In this document: piece after piece, positions 35,098 to 45,598 of the stretch
Position numbering within the stretch: position 1 is the stretch's first letter
Layout of the letters: each line of letters begins with the position of its first letter
Notes under the pieces: generated by a model
What the model was told of the DNA's origin: nothing
What the model saw: only the letters and a program-made list of their open reading frames with translations
The model's database searches: none
Position numbers and translations under genes: made by a program
Assembly: GCF_030272615.1 (NCBI RefSeq)
Contig: NC_081414.1
Coordinates: 523,138,137-523,202,136, forward strand
Direction of reading: 5' to 3'
DNA: 64,000 nt
Source: Cryptomeria japonica
Lineage: Eukaryota; Streptophyta; Pinopsida; Cupressales; Cupressaceae

Positions 35098-38000
35098 ATG
35101 GCATCGTCCTCTGCACCTCAATTCATAGCAAACCCTACTTTAGTTGAGGTTATAAAATGCCCTATGCCCATGTTTGAGCTAGTTCCTGAGGTAGCTAAGA
35201 AAGATGACAATACAGGTGCTTTTTCCCAAATTCTAAAAGGTGTTGTTTATGCAGAAGACCCTAGAATGTATATTCATTGCAACATAGAGGAATTAGGTGA
35301 TGAAGAAATTAAAAACATGTATAGGATTGTTATATGTGACAATTCTGGAAATGTAAAACCTGAACATAAAGTTGTTGAAACCCTAGGATTCACTGAAATC
35401 CTTTGCATTGCTGAATTTCCCAAGGAAGTGGTTAGGATAGTTTTAAGCAGGGTACATGGTTCATTATTTTGGCTTGATTCAGTGCACAAAATTACAAAGA
35501 AAGCCGTGAAAGTAGTAACAGGGTTACCTTCCACCGGTAACAGACCTGACAAGACTAAGAAGGTCTCCAATGACCTAGTAATGAAGTTAACTAGTGCAAC
35601 ATCAGACAGAAGGTCTCTGAGGGTTAATGATGTGACCGATACAAATGTTAGATTTGTTAGCATGATTTTAGGGTACAAAGCAACTCATGCAAATAGACTT
35701 AACTCAGTCTCCATTTTATGCATTAAGAGTGCTTATGATATGGTAAAAGAAAATGTGAAAATTGATGTATGTGAATGGTTAAAAGATGAGTTGATTGATA
35801 ACTTAGCCAAAATCAAGAAGGATAAGAAAGGAACTTTTAGATTTGGAAATTTGTTAGTATGTCTAATGCTACACATAACCAAATAGGTTCCCAGTATAGG
35901 AAACAAAGATTTTGGATTTGACATACCAGTAGGAAAACAATTATCAGACTTATTCAACAACAAGGGTGAAAACAAGGAAAAGAATATCAATGAGTATTTT
36001 CAAACATTAAAGGTCAGAATGAACAAAAGAATCAGACTATCACAGGAAATTGTCAACAAATACAAGGATGATATATGTTTTGTAATAAAAAAGGATGAGA
36101 TCTGGATGGAAGCAGTCATCCCAAGGACAATTTGGGTAACAGAGATGAGTTATGAGACCGATGATCATATCATTGAAACTTATGCTAAAGCACTTCTGGA
36201 AGCACCCAGGGAACCAAAGGAAGAAGTATTTGGTAGTGCTAAGACCATAGAAAGTCAAATTCAATCTAAGAAGAGAGTGAAAAAGGTTGAGGCATTTGTG
36301 AGAAAAGGATCCAGACAAGCAAAAGCCATAAAGGAAGATGTATTAGAGAAAACCGACATAACTGAAGATGAGTTGGCAGCCCAACAACCTGAAGCTCATC
36401 TATCACCGGTAGGTACTTCCTCAGAAGGAGATATGCCAGCAACTTTAAAAAGAGTTGTTAGGAAAAGAGACCCCTCACTGGCAACCACTCCTTCACCTAG
36501 AAGGACAAGGCAGAAGCAACAAGCTGTGAGATCTCCGGTCAGGAAAGTCACACCTAAAAAGAAGAAAAGGACAAACACAGACTTGGCCCCTCTTGACATA
36601 TTACTAAATGAGCTCACAGAGGAAGGTAAACTAAAGAACATAGGGAAAATTTATGACACCCTATCGAACAATGAGAAAGGGCAAGTTGAGGAGAGTGTAA
36701 TATTACACATGGACATGTATAAAAAGTTTTTGATGCAAGTCTTAAATGAAATTCCTGATGAACTATACGAAAGACTTGAGGCCAAAAGACAAGGAATAAT
36801 TGAATTGGATAAGAAAATTAAAATAGAAAAACTACTTGCAGTATACCCAGTTAACTCACCGAAAGAAATTGATGATCTGATAGCTCAGGCCAACCAGACA
36901 GTTTTTTCCACTGCACACCGGCAAATTTCACTAATGGTAGGTAGAGTTACAGAGGTTTTAGAGAAAACAGAAAATGGTTGGGATATATTCTTGGTTGAAA
37001 AAGAAAAACAAGAAGAATATAGGAATCCCAAGCCCATTCTGGTATATCAGAAGGACAAAGGGAAAGGTAAAGTTGGTGGACCACCAAGTATCAAGATTAG
37101 AGACAACTTACCCCCACCTCCTCTAAATACTCCACCGGTAAAAACAACAACTACTGAAGATCAACCAACAGCTGAGAGTATGGATACAGAGGATAATAAT
37201 CCCAATCCTAAAGTCCTATATACTATGAATGTTGATACTCAGAAGATCAACATAGTGGTAGATAAGGATACAACAGATAAATTAGGTATAGCCAAAGAGC
37301 CTCCGGTAATAGGAAACATAGAGCAACCGACAGTAGATACAGAGAAAAAGATGGAATCTGGAACACAAACAGAGGAACCAACAGAGCTAAAGGCTCCAGA
37401 ACAGATGCCACCGATAAGAATTGAAGCAAGAAAACCAGTGCTTAAAGAAATATAGACACAAACATACCTACCAGAGGTCAATACAAGCTTGGTCACTTCC
37501 ACCGGTACTCAGTTTGTTGGGTCACCATCAAATGTGACTGAGGTATTACTTGAATCTATCAAGAAAATAACTGATTATAGCTCACAAGCTTATAAAGCAA
37601 TAGATGATTCAATTCCATTTTTGAAATCAATAGCTCCTAATTGTAATATAGACAATAAAGATTCTTTAGGCCAGTTGGATACACTTTGTAAATATATTTT
37701 TGGAAATTTTGAGCAAACAAAGGTAGAATCTGTAAAGGAAATTGTAGAAAAAGAGAAACAAAAATTCTTTGAGGAAGGAATAAAGAAGTGCAATAGGGAG
37801 TTTGACACACTTCTACCGAAACTGTGTAATTTGTTAAAAGAGTACAAAAACCTGTATAAAGATACATGTAAAACAAACTTTTTGACTGTAGATGTAGACA
37901 AGAAAATAAGCAAGGCACAGGATGAGATAAACAAACTTGCAGACAATTTTGTCAACTCACCTGATTCATTATCAGTTTTTGAAGAAAAGATAGCAAATTT

Positions 38001-38289
38001 TGAGGAAGAATTGCTCAAATTGGAAAGAGAGAAAGAGAAAATAATAAACAAGGCAAAACTTTTGAGATCTAAACTAAGTCCAAGATTGGACTATTTAGCA
38101 TCTCTGCGGAAGGAAATTTCAGAGGCACTAACACAAGGAAGCAAAACACCGGCAGAGCACTTGCAATATCTCACTAGTACAGTAAACAGAACTGAGACAA
38201 CAATAAAAGATAGTAAGAAGTTTATGGATGGCATAAACTTAATTTTGGGAGATCTTCTTCAGATAATAACTACCCAACTACAAGGTTGA
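35098..38289 (+). pseudogene. 1063-codon reading frame of unknown function in the copia composite
   Basis: One frame from ATG 35098 (context ATCATGGC) to TGA 38287-38289, broken only by TAG at codons 263 (35884) and 786 (37453). Residues ~1-330 look globular (RVHGSLFWLDSVHKITKKAV, VVTGLPSTG, FRFGNLLVCLMLHI). Residues ~400-500 are Lys/Arg-rich and could carry a nuclear signal (TPKKKKRTN). Residues ~640-780 are Pro/Thr/Glu-rich (DNLPPPPLNTPPV). Residues ~790-1060 are helical with a strong coiled coil (FEEELLKLEREKEKIINKAK). It is followed by purine tracts and a copia LTR, so it occupies the place of the extra ORF that some copia lineages carry after pol. I see no transmembrane segment and no known domain. 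Confidence 0.6.
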
Positions 38290-38483
38290 GGTTATGGATT
38301 GGTACAACTACAAAATCTACTAACCTTTGTCATTGATGCCAAAGGGGGAGTAGTAGGATGAGAAAATTCAAAAAAATAGGGATCATATGCTTAGGGGGAG
38401 TTCTCACATTTTTGGTAACATTTTTGGTCTACGCATTTTTGGATATCTTTTTGAAATTTCTCATGAGTGTTGCCATCAATGCC

Positions 38484-38494
38484 AAAGGGGGAGA
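38484..38494 (+). promoter_or_regulatory. Polypurine tract before the + LTR
   Basis: AAAGGGGGAGA two bases before TGTTGGC is the usual plus-strand primer of plant copia elements. A second near-copy (AAAGGGGGAG) lies near 38341. Confidence 0.75.
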
Positions 38495-38495
38495 T

Positions 38496-39423
38496 TGTTG
38501 GCATATGGACACTCTACAGAGACAATGTGTGTGATTGAAGGTTTTGTCATTGATGGCAACCTTGCAATCCTATGGCACCTGCAAGACATTATATCAGCAA
38601 AGCATTATACATGCAACCTTGCAATCCTATGGCACCGACAAGACATTATACCAGCAAAGCATTACATAGGCAACCTTGCAATCCTATCGCACCAGCAAGA
38701 TATTCTACCGGTAAATCATTATTCAAGCAAGACATTATACCGGCATCAGCAAGATCACTCTACACCGGCACCGACACCGACACAGAAGAAAAGATGTATA
38801 CTGGCACAGAGGCCGACATGATTTTTGATATGTAATATTTTGTTTATTATTGTAAGCCAACTTGGCAAATTGTAAAATGACTCTTGTATATAAAAGAGAT
38901 CATTGTAGACATTTGTGGGATATGGATAAAAAAAAGCAAAAAAGGAAAATTACAAGGCAGACATAATGTGCGAATTATAGGTCAAGGGTATATGTAAAGA
39001 ACAGAGCAAGAACCGGTACTGAATCTGGCATTAAAGATGCTATTGTAAAGTAGTACAGATCATTGGATTTGCATAATCCTCATTGTAAGTCAGTGTGACT
39101 TCTCATTGAGCAGTGTGCTCTAGGCAGTTGGCCTTCCTGCATGTGTAGGCCCCTATTGTAAGTAATATTCTCTTATTGGCCAGTAACTGAATATTGTGGG
39201 TCACAAATCCCACCGAGGTTTTTCCCACATTGGGTTTCCTCATTAAACATCTTGTGTTATGGTGTTCTTTTCATGTGGATGTTTTTGATTCTGTTAATTA
39301 AATTAATTCTTGCATACTGGTACACTATCACTTTATGTTCCACATGTTCTGTTTTAAGAAAATCTCATTACCGGTCAGATACTGATTCACCCCCCCCTCT
39401 CAGTATCTATGGGAACCCTAACA
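38496..39423 (+). repeat. Complete copia LTR (+)
   Basis: 928 bp, TGTTGGC...CCCTAACA, followed by the PBS TGGTATCAGAGC at 39426. It has three 57-bp tandem repeats starting at 38558, 38615 and 38672 (core AACCTTGCAATCCTATGGCA). It is at once a 3' LTR for the ORF on its left and a 5' LTR for the gag on its right. Confidence 0.82.
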
Positions 39424-39425
39424 AT

Positions 39426-39437
39426 TGGTATCAGAGC
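39426..39437 (+). promoter_or_regulatory. Primer-binding site after the + copia LTR
   Basis: TGGTATCAGAGC, complementary to the initiator tRNA-Met 3' end, lies two bases after the LTR. Confidence 0.8.
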
Positions 39438-39494
39438 CTGGTCCTCTATTTTCAGAAGCCTAACAGCTTGAGGAAGATCTTGACACTGGTAAAG

Positions 39495-40373
39495 ATGGAA
39501 AATCTGATGAAGCAACTTGAAGGAGCTCTTACTGACTATGATACAGAAAAGTTGAAAAATATCAAATTAGAAGATGATTTAAAAGCAGCTCAGGATATTA
39601 TTCAGGCACTTCAAGAAAATCTTACTGTTACAAGAAATAAGAGAAGAGAACTTTGTGAAAAATTGCAAAATGAGAATGATGAAAATGAATCACTAAATGA
39701 TATGATAAGCAAATTGAAACAAGAGATCATGACAACAAAAAATGAAATGGAGGATATGACTATGAGATTTTGCAAAGAGATTGAGGACAGAAAGAAGAAT
39801 GAAGAAGAATTGACCAGAAGACTAAGTGATGCAGCAAATGAGAACACAAGACTTAGCTATGAAAATGACATGTTGAAAACAGATCTGATACATACTCAGA
39901 ATGAATCGAATGAACTAATGAGACAAAAAGAAATCTTGGAAAGGGAATTGGAAACTGCAAATCAACACAAAGAAAAATTCAAGAAAAGCTCAGAAGAACT
40001 TGGTACCTTATTGAAAAATCAAAAACCCAAAGGTGACACTTCTGGAATTGGATTTGAAGTTGGAGAAAGCTCCGGTACTGCAAATACCCAGGATCACAGC
40101 AAACCGGTAAGACCTTCTAATACTTACAAGTTCAATGGAAAATGCTTTAACTGCAATAAATATGGTCATAGGGCAAATGAATGTAGATCTAGGAATTATC
40201 AGAACATCAATCCTCCCACCGGTCAATGCTCCAAATGCAACAAAATTGGTCATAACTCTGAAAATTGCAGAATGAATGTAAGATGTTATGTTTGTGGAAG
40301 ATTTGGTCATTTATCAAATCAATGCAAAACACAAACCAGCATAGGTTATTGGGAAAGCTATTCAGAAAAATAA
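39495..40373 (+). pseudogene. Copia-type gag with coiled coil and CCHC knuckles, right copy (truncated)
   Basis: 292 codons from ATG 39495, 58 bp after the PBS. Residues ~1-185 are coiled coil (ELCEKLQNENDENESLND). Knuckles start near residues 217 (CFNCNKYGH), 245 (CSKCNKIGH) and 264 (CYVCGRFGH). An extra T near 40347 shifts the frame and gives an early stop, and homology with the left copy ends about 40400. RNA binding and multimerisation are the expected roles. Unlike usual copia gags it has no N-terminal UBN2-type domain. Confidence 0.75.
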
Positions 40374-40400
40374 TGTAACTTGTTATGCATGTAATAAGAA

Positions 40401-41131
40401 ATGATAAATTATAAAAAAAAATAGGGAGTATTTTATAATGCAAATTCCTAGTTAGGGTTTGCATGGTTTTGCTTTTATAAATGTTGGAAAATTGTTACAT
40501 AAGTTAAATATATGGTCAAATTTAAAAATATATATTTATATATAACTATACACATTTATATATATATACATGAAAATATATATATACAAAGTTGTGGACA
40601 TTAAAGAGTAAAGCAAATTTTTTAGATCTTAACATTTTATTTAGTATTCTTATGAGTATATGAAATCAAGTGAGCAAACATTGATTTTTAATCAACCTAA
40701 GAGTATTGCTTTTTTAAAAAAATATATATATAATGAAATTGAGGTTTAATTAACATGGATTTTTGGAAATTAAACCTTATAGGACGTTTTTCGTCATGGA
40801 CTTAATTGTACCTTAGTTAATTTAATTTAAGCATATTTTAATTATGGATTAAAATGGATGCTAGATGAAAATTTTTAATTAGATTTCTAAAATCAATTAA
40901 TGGCTAGCAAAGATTAATTCGGCCTACTCCAGTTCATTATCTAAATTAGTTGATTTATTAAATTTGAGCAAACAATAAAACTATTGAATACTTGAGCTAG
41001 TAGATAAAGTTAACTCTAAACATAGTTAAGACAAAATTTGTTATAGTATTTCATAATTGTCAAAATAAGATTTAAGTTGTGATTTTAAATTTTTTTTAAT
41101 CCCATTCTTGCCCTAAAATTTGGGCATGACA
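40401..41131. other. Right arm of the TG...CA insertion; no gene seen
   Basis: AT-rich sequence with (TA)n patches at 40520-40590, ending GGGCATGACA. I see no coding potential. Confidence 0.55.
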
Positions 41132-41349
41132 GGTCGTGACCTGTTCTTTATTTTGAGCATGTTTTTAGCAGACTTGTGAGCTGGTTTCTATAACTTGATT
41201 GTTACCGATTGATTATAATTAATTCTCATGATATAATTCAATCTTTTTTGCATTGCCTCCATCATATCCTTGTGTTTGGGTTGTTTTTACTCTTGCTGAC
41301 CAATCCGAATTGATCTCTTTGAGGACCCTCCTAACCAGTGACTACACCA
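41132..41349 (+). repeat. 3' LTR of the chromovirus, right part
   Basis: Opens with the TSD copy GGTCG and matches the last ~215 bp of the 5' LTR (GTGACCT to GACTACACCA). With 28928-29508 it accounts for the full LTR length. Confidence 0.85.
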
Positions 41350-41794
41350 ATATATAAACAACTTAATGTAGAAATTGTATCTCCATTTCATTATAGTTAT
41401 CAAACCTCATTTATCATTGTGCTCTAATGAATAACACTCACTGTCTTCTAACCATTTTGATATAAATGACTAAATATACTACCAATGGACATAAATTAGA
41501 GAATAAAAATGACCAGATATACTACCAATTGATTGTAATTAATGATTATAATTATTAAATAAATGACTACCATGATTAAAGAAATGATCGGTTAACAACA
41601 ATGAATGACTAGCTTAATGATTAAATATACTACCAAATTGATCAATCAAAACAACCAATAAATGACTAGAAATGGTTTATTCATGAATTTGGTTGCATTA
41701 TAATTGACGGGAAATAAACTACTAATAGTCATGTGACCAAGATTAGTCATTTATATGCAATTTTTAGTCATTTATTCCTATTTTTGTACTAGTG
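41350..41794 (-). mobile_element. Possible terminal fragment of a CACTA DNA transposon
   Basis: On the minus strand 41794 begins CACTAGTACAAAAATAG, a CACTA-type terminus. It is followed by many AATGACTA-type short repeats in both orientations through 41440, like subterminal transposase-binding repeats. I found no partner end in the window, and the left limit here is arbitrary. Confidence 0.4.
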
Positions 41795-44139
41795 AATGTT
41801 GTAGATAGCTCCCCTAAGAATAATGTGGTTGCGGAAGAGTATAATGCTAGTAGAAATAATGGAAGCAATTTCGGACAAGAGGTTATATTAGAAAAGGTTG
41901 CTTCACATGGGTTGTCTTAGGATATCTCTAGTTTCAACAACTAATTATAGTTTACTAGTAGGGGTGGGATTTTGTCTAGCCTAGAGCATGGGTCGTCTAA
42001 CTACCTTATTAGGTTTCCTAATTCTGTTCAAAGTTGTCTAGCCTCTATCATCCTTAAGTTTCAAGGATTTACTATTGTTGAGAGCCCTCCAATTATCCCT
42101 ATTAATGGTGAAAACCTTACTTACCCTAGGGTAAGTAAGGTTTTCACCATTAATAGGGATAATAAATAAAGACTAAAGTCATGCCCAATTCTATCGCTAG
42201 TCTTGTTGTTCCTTTAGATAATATGGCTATTCTAAACAAGAGAGGCATATTCCCAAGTACTAATACTATTGATCTAGATACGAGGGTTGTCAACAATAAA
42301 GTTATATCACCAACAAAAATATGACTCCCCCTATGGCTATTTTAAAGATTGGGATTAATTAGAATAATATGGATAAGAACTTGGGGTTTCAAAATGAGGT
42401 GATGTGTTTTTCTAATTTGGGAGTCTCTAGTTTTCCTCCTTGTTGGGACTCATAAATTTGAGTGAATTTGAGAGGCTCATATCAAAATTTTGCTCTTGCA
42501 CTTTCAAGTGACCACCTAATGAGTCAACCCGATAGGCCTATTTTGAACAAGGGTAAAATGGAGCCAGTTGATTATCAAGGGATAAGGCTTGGGAAATGTG
42601 TCATATACCTTTCATTTAGCCTATTCAATGTTCTACAACTTTCAGATTTTAGTTTAGATCAGTTTATCAAGTACCCATTTCAAGGGGTGGAATAAAAGTT
42701 GTTTTATGCACAAATTCAAATTTTACCAAGTGGCCTACTTTGAGGCTTTGCATTTTATGACCAGTTGATTGTCATGTTGAAATTCAAAGTGCATTGAATT
42801 GTATGCAGATAGGTGAGTCCACATGAAAAATTTCAAGTCCCTATGAATCCATTTGCTCAGTTTGGTGAGCCCAATCCATTTGCAGTTTGTGTTGTTTGCA
42901 TGTCCCTGTTTCAACAGCTAGTCAGAGCACCACTTTGCACATGTGTAAAAGATACCTAGATGAATGTCATATTATAATATTTATTCCAGGGTATTTCTAG
43001 TATGAAAGACAAGCTATGTTTCCAGTTTGAAGCTCCTACCAATCCGTTTGATCAGTTTTCCAAGATGTTTTCTTGAGCCATTTTATTCAGTTTTCTGCAC
43101 TTTGGTTGTTACATATGTTAAAGTGGCTATTTTCATGAGCTCACCATTTGCACCCTATCGACTTCCCTATCAAAATGAACATTCCATGGTATTATTTTTA
43201 CTTCAAGGTACCTATGTCCCAAATTTGGGGATCCACGGAAATCATTTGATATTTTTAGTAAAGGCATTTTGTGGTCCCTGCACATTGATTTTATCAGGTT
43301 CATTTGCTGACAGAGACATTCAATAAAATTCAACAATTAATATCTCATCACCCAGGATTTTTCATGAGGAGTGGTTTTGTAGAGTGAATGCCAGTATATC
43401 AGACAGTATGCCTTCCAGTGGGTGAGGTACGAAAAGGTGTTTTGACTAGTTTTTGAAATTCCTCTTTGGGTTTAAATGTGAAAATGTGACACAAGTGCCT
43501 GAAAATTTCAGATTGAGTTCCAATGATCAGAAAATTGTGCAGATCAACTCTAGAGGCATGTTAAAGATGCTTGAGGCATTTCAAGGTTCAGTTGAATGAA
43601 AACAATTTTTCTTTTAGTCGGGCCCATTTTGGGGCCCGATCTGGCTCATGCCCTTGCAATGTTTATTTTATGGCGAAATGGTCTTAATTCATAGTAGTGC
43701 ATATTAATACCAACTCGACCCACATTGGCAACTTGGTTTATTAAGAGATGATTTTGTTTCATTATGTGGGCATATAACTAAGAGGTTATTGTGTGGGCCA
43801 TTATGAAGTGGAGATTTCGTTTTCTTAATACATGTTATTAAGATGATATGGGTAAAATAACATAATGCACGCATAACAAAATGAATGGAATAGCTTTCAA
43901 TGCTTATACAATGGGTAATTCTTTCAGTACAAAGAGGGGGCAAGACAATTGAGAGTTTTATTAGCCCCGATCTTGATACCATGCCCATATTTCCATTCTA
44001 TTTTATGCCCCAAGCAAATTGATTGCATTAAAACCAAATATTTTTCAAAGCACCAATGGATGAAGATATGCATTGAAGACAAATGTGAGGGTCAGGTGTA
44101 TTGCCAGCATCCTCCACGCATGATGTTGAAAAGGCCAAA
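41795..44139. other. Unassigned sequence containing the 72-bp palindrome
   Basis: Short open frames (for example 41972-42169 and 43027-43326) have no recognisable domain. The first one crosses the palindrome and so partly reads its own reverse complement. No element boundary is visible apart from the palindrome. Confidence 0.45.
42092..42163. repeat. Perfect 72-bp palindrome without spacer
   Basis: Two 36-base arms meet at CCCTAGGG with no mismatch and no loop. The left arm begins ATTATCCCTATTAATGG and the right arm ends CCATTAATAGGGATAAT. The next base pair out (A/A) no longer matches. Confidence 0.97.
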
Positions 44140-45030
44140 GAAAACCTTCAAGAAAATTCCATTGGCAGGTGTAAAACTAAAACCCACCACCTTTGCCAGT
44201 CCTCCCTATGTGGACTTTGAGGTGGGGCTGCGTGGAGTGGAATTTGGAAAGCATTAAAACTTCAAACAAATAAAATGGGTTGTGTAAGGCATTTTTTACT
44301 TGGGCACCAGATTGGAGTTTTAGAAGGTTGAAGAGAACTTTCAAGCAACTGCATTGGCACATGAAGCCAACATCTCCCCTTGCATGCCTCTCTAGCCTCC
44401 TTGTGTGATGCATGCCATGGGTAAAAGGTTTTACAAACTCTCGTGCTAGTGCAATTGGCATGTGCAAAGCTAACTTCCCCTTCATGGTTATGGGTAAAGG
44501 GCGTTATAATTTCCAAACAAATGCAATTGCCAAGCTTATAGCCCAGCTCTCCCATGCGTGAGGTAAAAGCCTTGTAATTGTTTCAAGCAAAATACGGTCA
44601 ATGCAGATGGCATAAAAATAGAAAAGGCCATGGAAATTTACAAGCAAAATGCTATTGGCAGGTGCATGGTCTACGCACCTTGCCCACTCACTCCCCAGCC
44701 AATGCATGGATTAGGAAAGGCTTTAAAAGTTCCAACCAAATGCATATTGAAAGAGGATAAAATCAACGGGTGAGAAATTTCCTATGTGGTGCGTGGCGTG
44801 GGAAGTAGTAAAGAATTTCAGTAGAATGCAATTGCAAGGCATTAAAAAACTTTCAAACAAATGCGATGGGCAGGTGTATTGCCCAATCATCCCCTGTGTG
44901 AGGTAAAAGGCATTTAAAATTGAAGCAAAATGCAATTGGCATGAAGCCAAATCCTATCCCCTACGTGGTATGGGTAAGAGGTTTTGGAAATTTCCAAGCA
45001 AATTCAATCGCCAGGCATAAAGTGTTATCC
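44140..45030. repeat. Degenerate tandem array, units of about 60-110 bp
   Basis: Around twelve diverged copies share a core like TTCAAGCAAATGCAATTGGCA, followed by a C-rich part ('cccctgcgtgag') and 'ggtaaaaggc'. Clear copies begin near 44335, 44510, 44580, 44636, 44848, 44920 and 44990. Short open frames crossing it on both strands are by-products. Confidence 0.6.
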
Positions 45031-45339
45031 CACATTGGTTGTGGGGAGGAAATATTTGGTATTTAAATACCAGAACAAATGTAGCTATAGTGTTAAGAGC
45101 TAGAAGGTTTTCAGAAAGTGGAAGATCAATGCTGGGTGGACCCCACGCATGCACACGCATCTTGAGGCACCCACATTTTGTGACAAATAGACAAATTAAA
45201 GAGTGAGCAAGTTGGAGTCGGTCCAATGGTGGTCATTGTATCGCAATGAGAAATAACTCAACGGTTACCCATTGCAACTCAGTGACAAAGAAGAGTCAAG
45301 GTCTGACGGTGTTGAGGTGGCAGGTTAGGTGGTGCCCAG

Positions 45340-45408
45340 GTGTACTCATGAGTGAACTAGAAGAAGACACACAGGTGTACTCATGAGTGAACCAGAAGAA
45401 GACACATG
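45340..45408. repeat. Two-copy tandem repeat of about 35 bp
   Basis: GTGTACTCATGAGTGAAC with 'agaagaagacaca' occurs twice in direct succession with one or two differences. Confidence 0.8.
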
Positions 45409-45473
45409 GTGGGGTGCAAAATCAAAAATCAAAGTTAAATGTATAGTCTTATCTATTGTGAAAATTGCAAAAT

Positions 45474-45598
45474 TTAAATGACTGGTTCTATAGAGGTGCA
45501 TCCGAGAATTTGCAAAATTTAAATGACTGGTTCTGTAGAGGTGCATCCGAGATTAATTTAAATGACTGGTTCTGTAGAGGTGCATCCAAGATTAATTC
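45474..45598. repeat. Three-copy tandem repeat of about 40-50 bp
   Basis: TTTAAATGACTGGTTCTGTA followed by GAGGTGCATCCGAGA occurs three times, with spacers of different length. The predicted protein repeats here (NDWFCRGAS) merely reflect this. Confidence 0.85.

Larger units (their letters stand above)
32730..40400. mobile_element. Head-to-head composite of copia-type fragments around a long ORF
   Basis: Left to right: LTR 3'-end stub (-), gag (-), 5'-truncated LTR (-), a 3.2-kb reading frame (+), polypurine tract, complete LTR (+), PBS, gag (+), truncation. The two LTR-gag arms (about 33126-34895 and 38617-40400) form a ~1.77-kb inverted repeat of high identity separated by ~3.7 kb. No pol is present in either arm. 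The right limit is where homology between the arms stops. Confidence 0.65.
29509..41131. mobile_element. TG...CA-bounded insertion into the chromovirus 3' LTR
   Basis: Begins TGTAAGGCC and ends GGGCATGACA. Flanks GGTTG (29504-29508) and GGTCG (41132-41136) form a 5-bp TSD with one C-to-T change at a CG. If the inner copia composite (32730-about 40400) is removed, about 3.95 kb remains with no recognisable polymerase, PBS or internal LTR pair. A very long solo LTR or a LARD-like element fits. I cannot tell its orientation. Confidence 0.65.
23488..41349 (+). mobile_element. Ty3/gypsy chromovirus, 3' LTR split by an 11.6-kb insertion
   Basis: 5' LTR 23488-24275, PBS TGGTATCAGAGC at 24278, one gag-pol with a C-terminal chromodomain (24377-28920), and a 3' LTR in two parts, 28928-29508 and 41132-41349. 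The flanking bases are ATATG (left) and ATATA (right), a probable TSD with one transition. Without the insertion it is about 6.2 kb, a normal chromovirus size. The coding region is decayed by stops and small indels. Confidence 0.85.

Noticed and set aside
43027-44760. Short ORFs on both strands as host exons
   Set aside because: No splice-consistent structure or domain; several overlap the degenerate tandem array.
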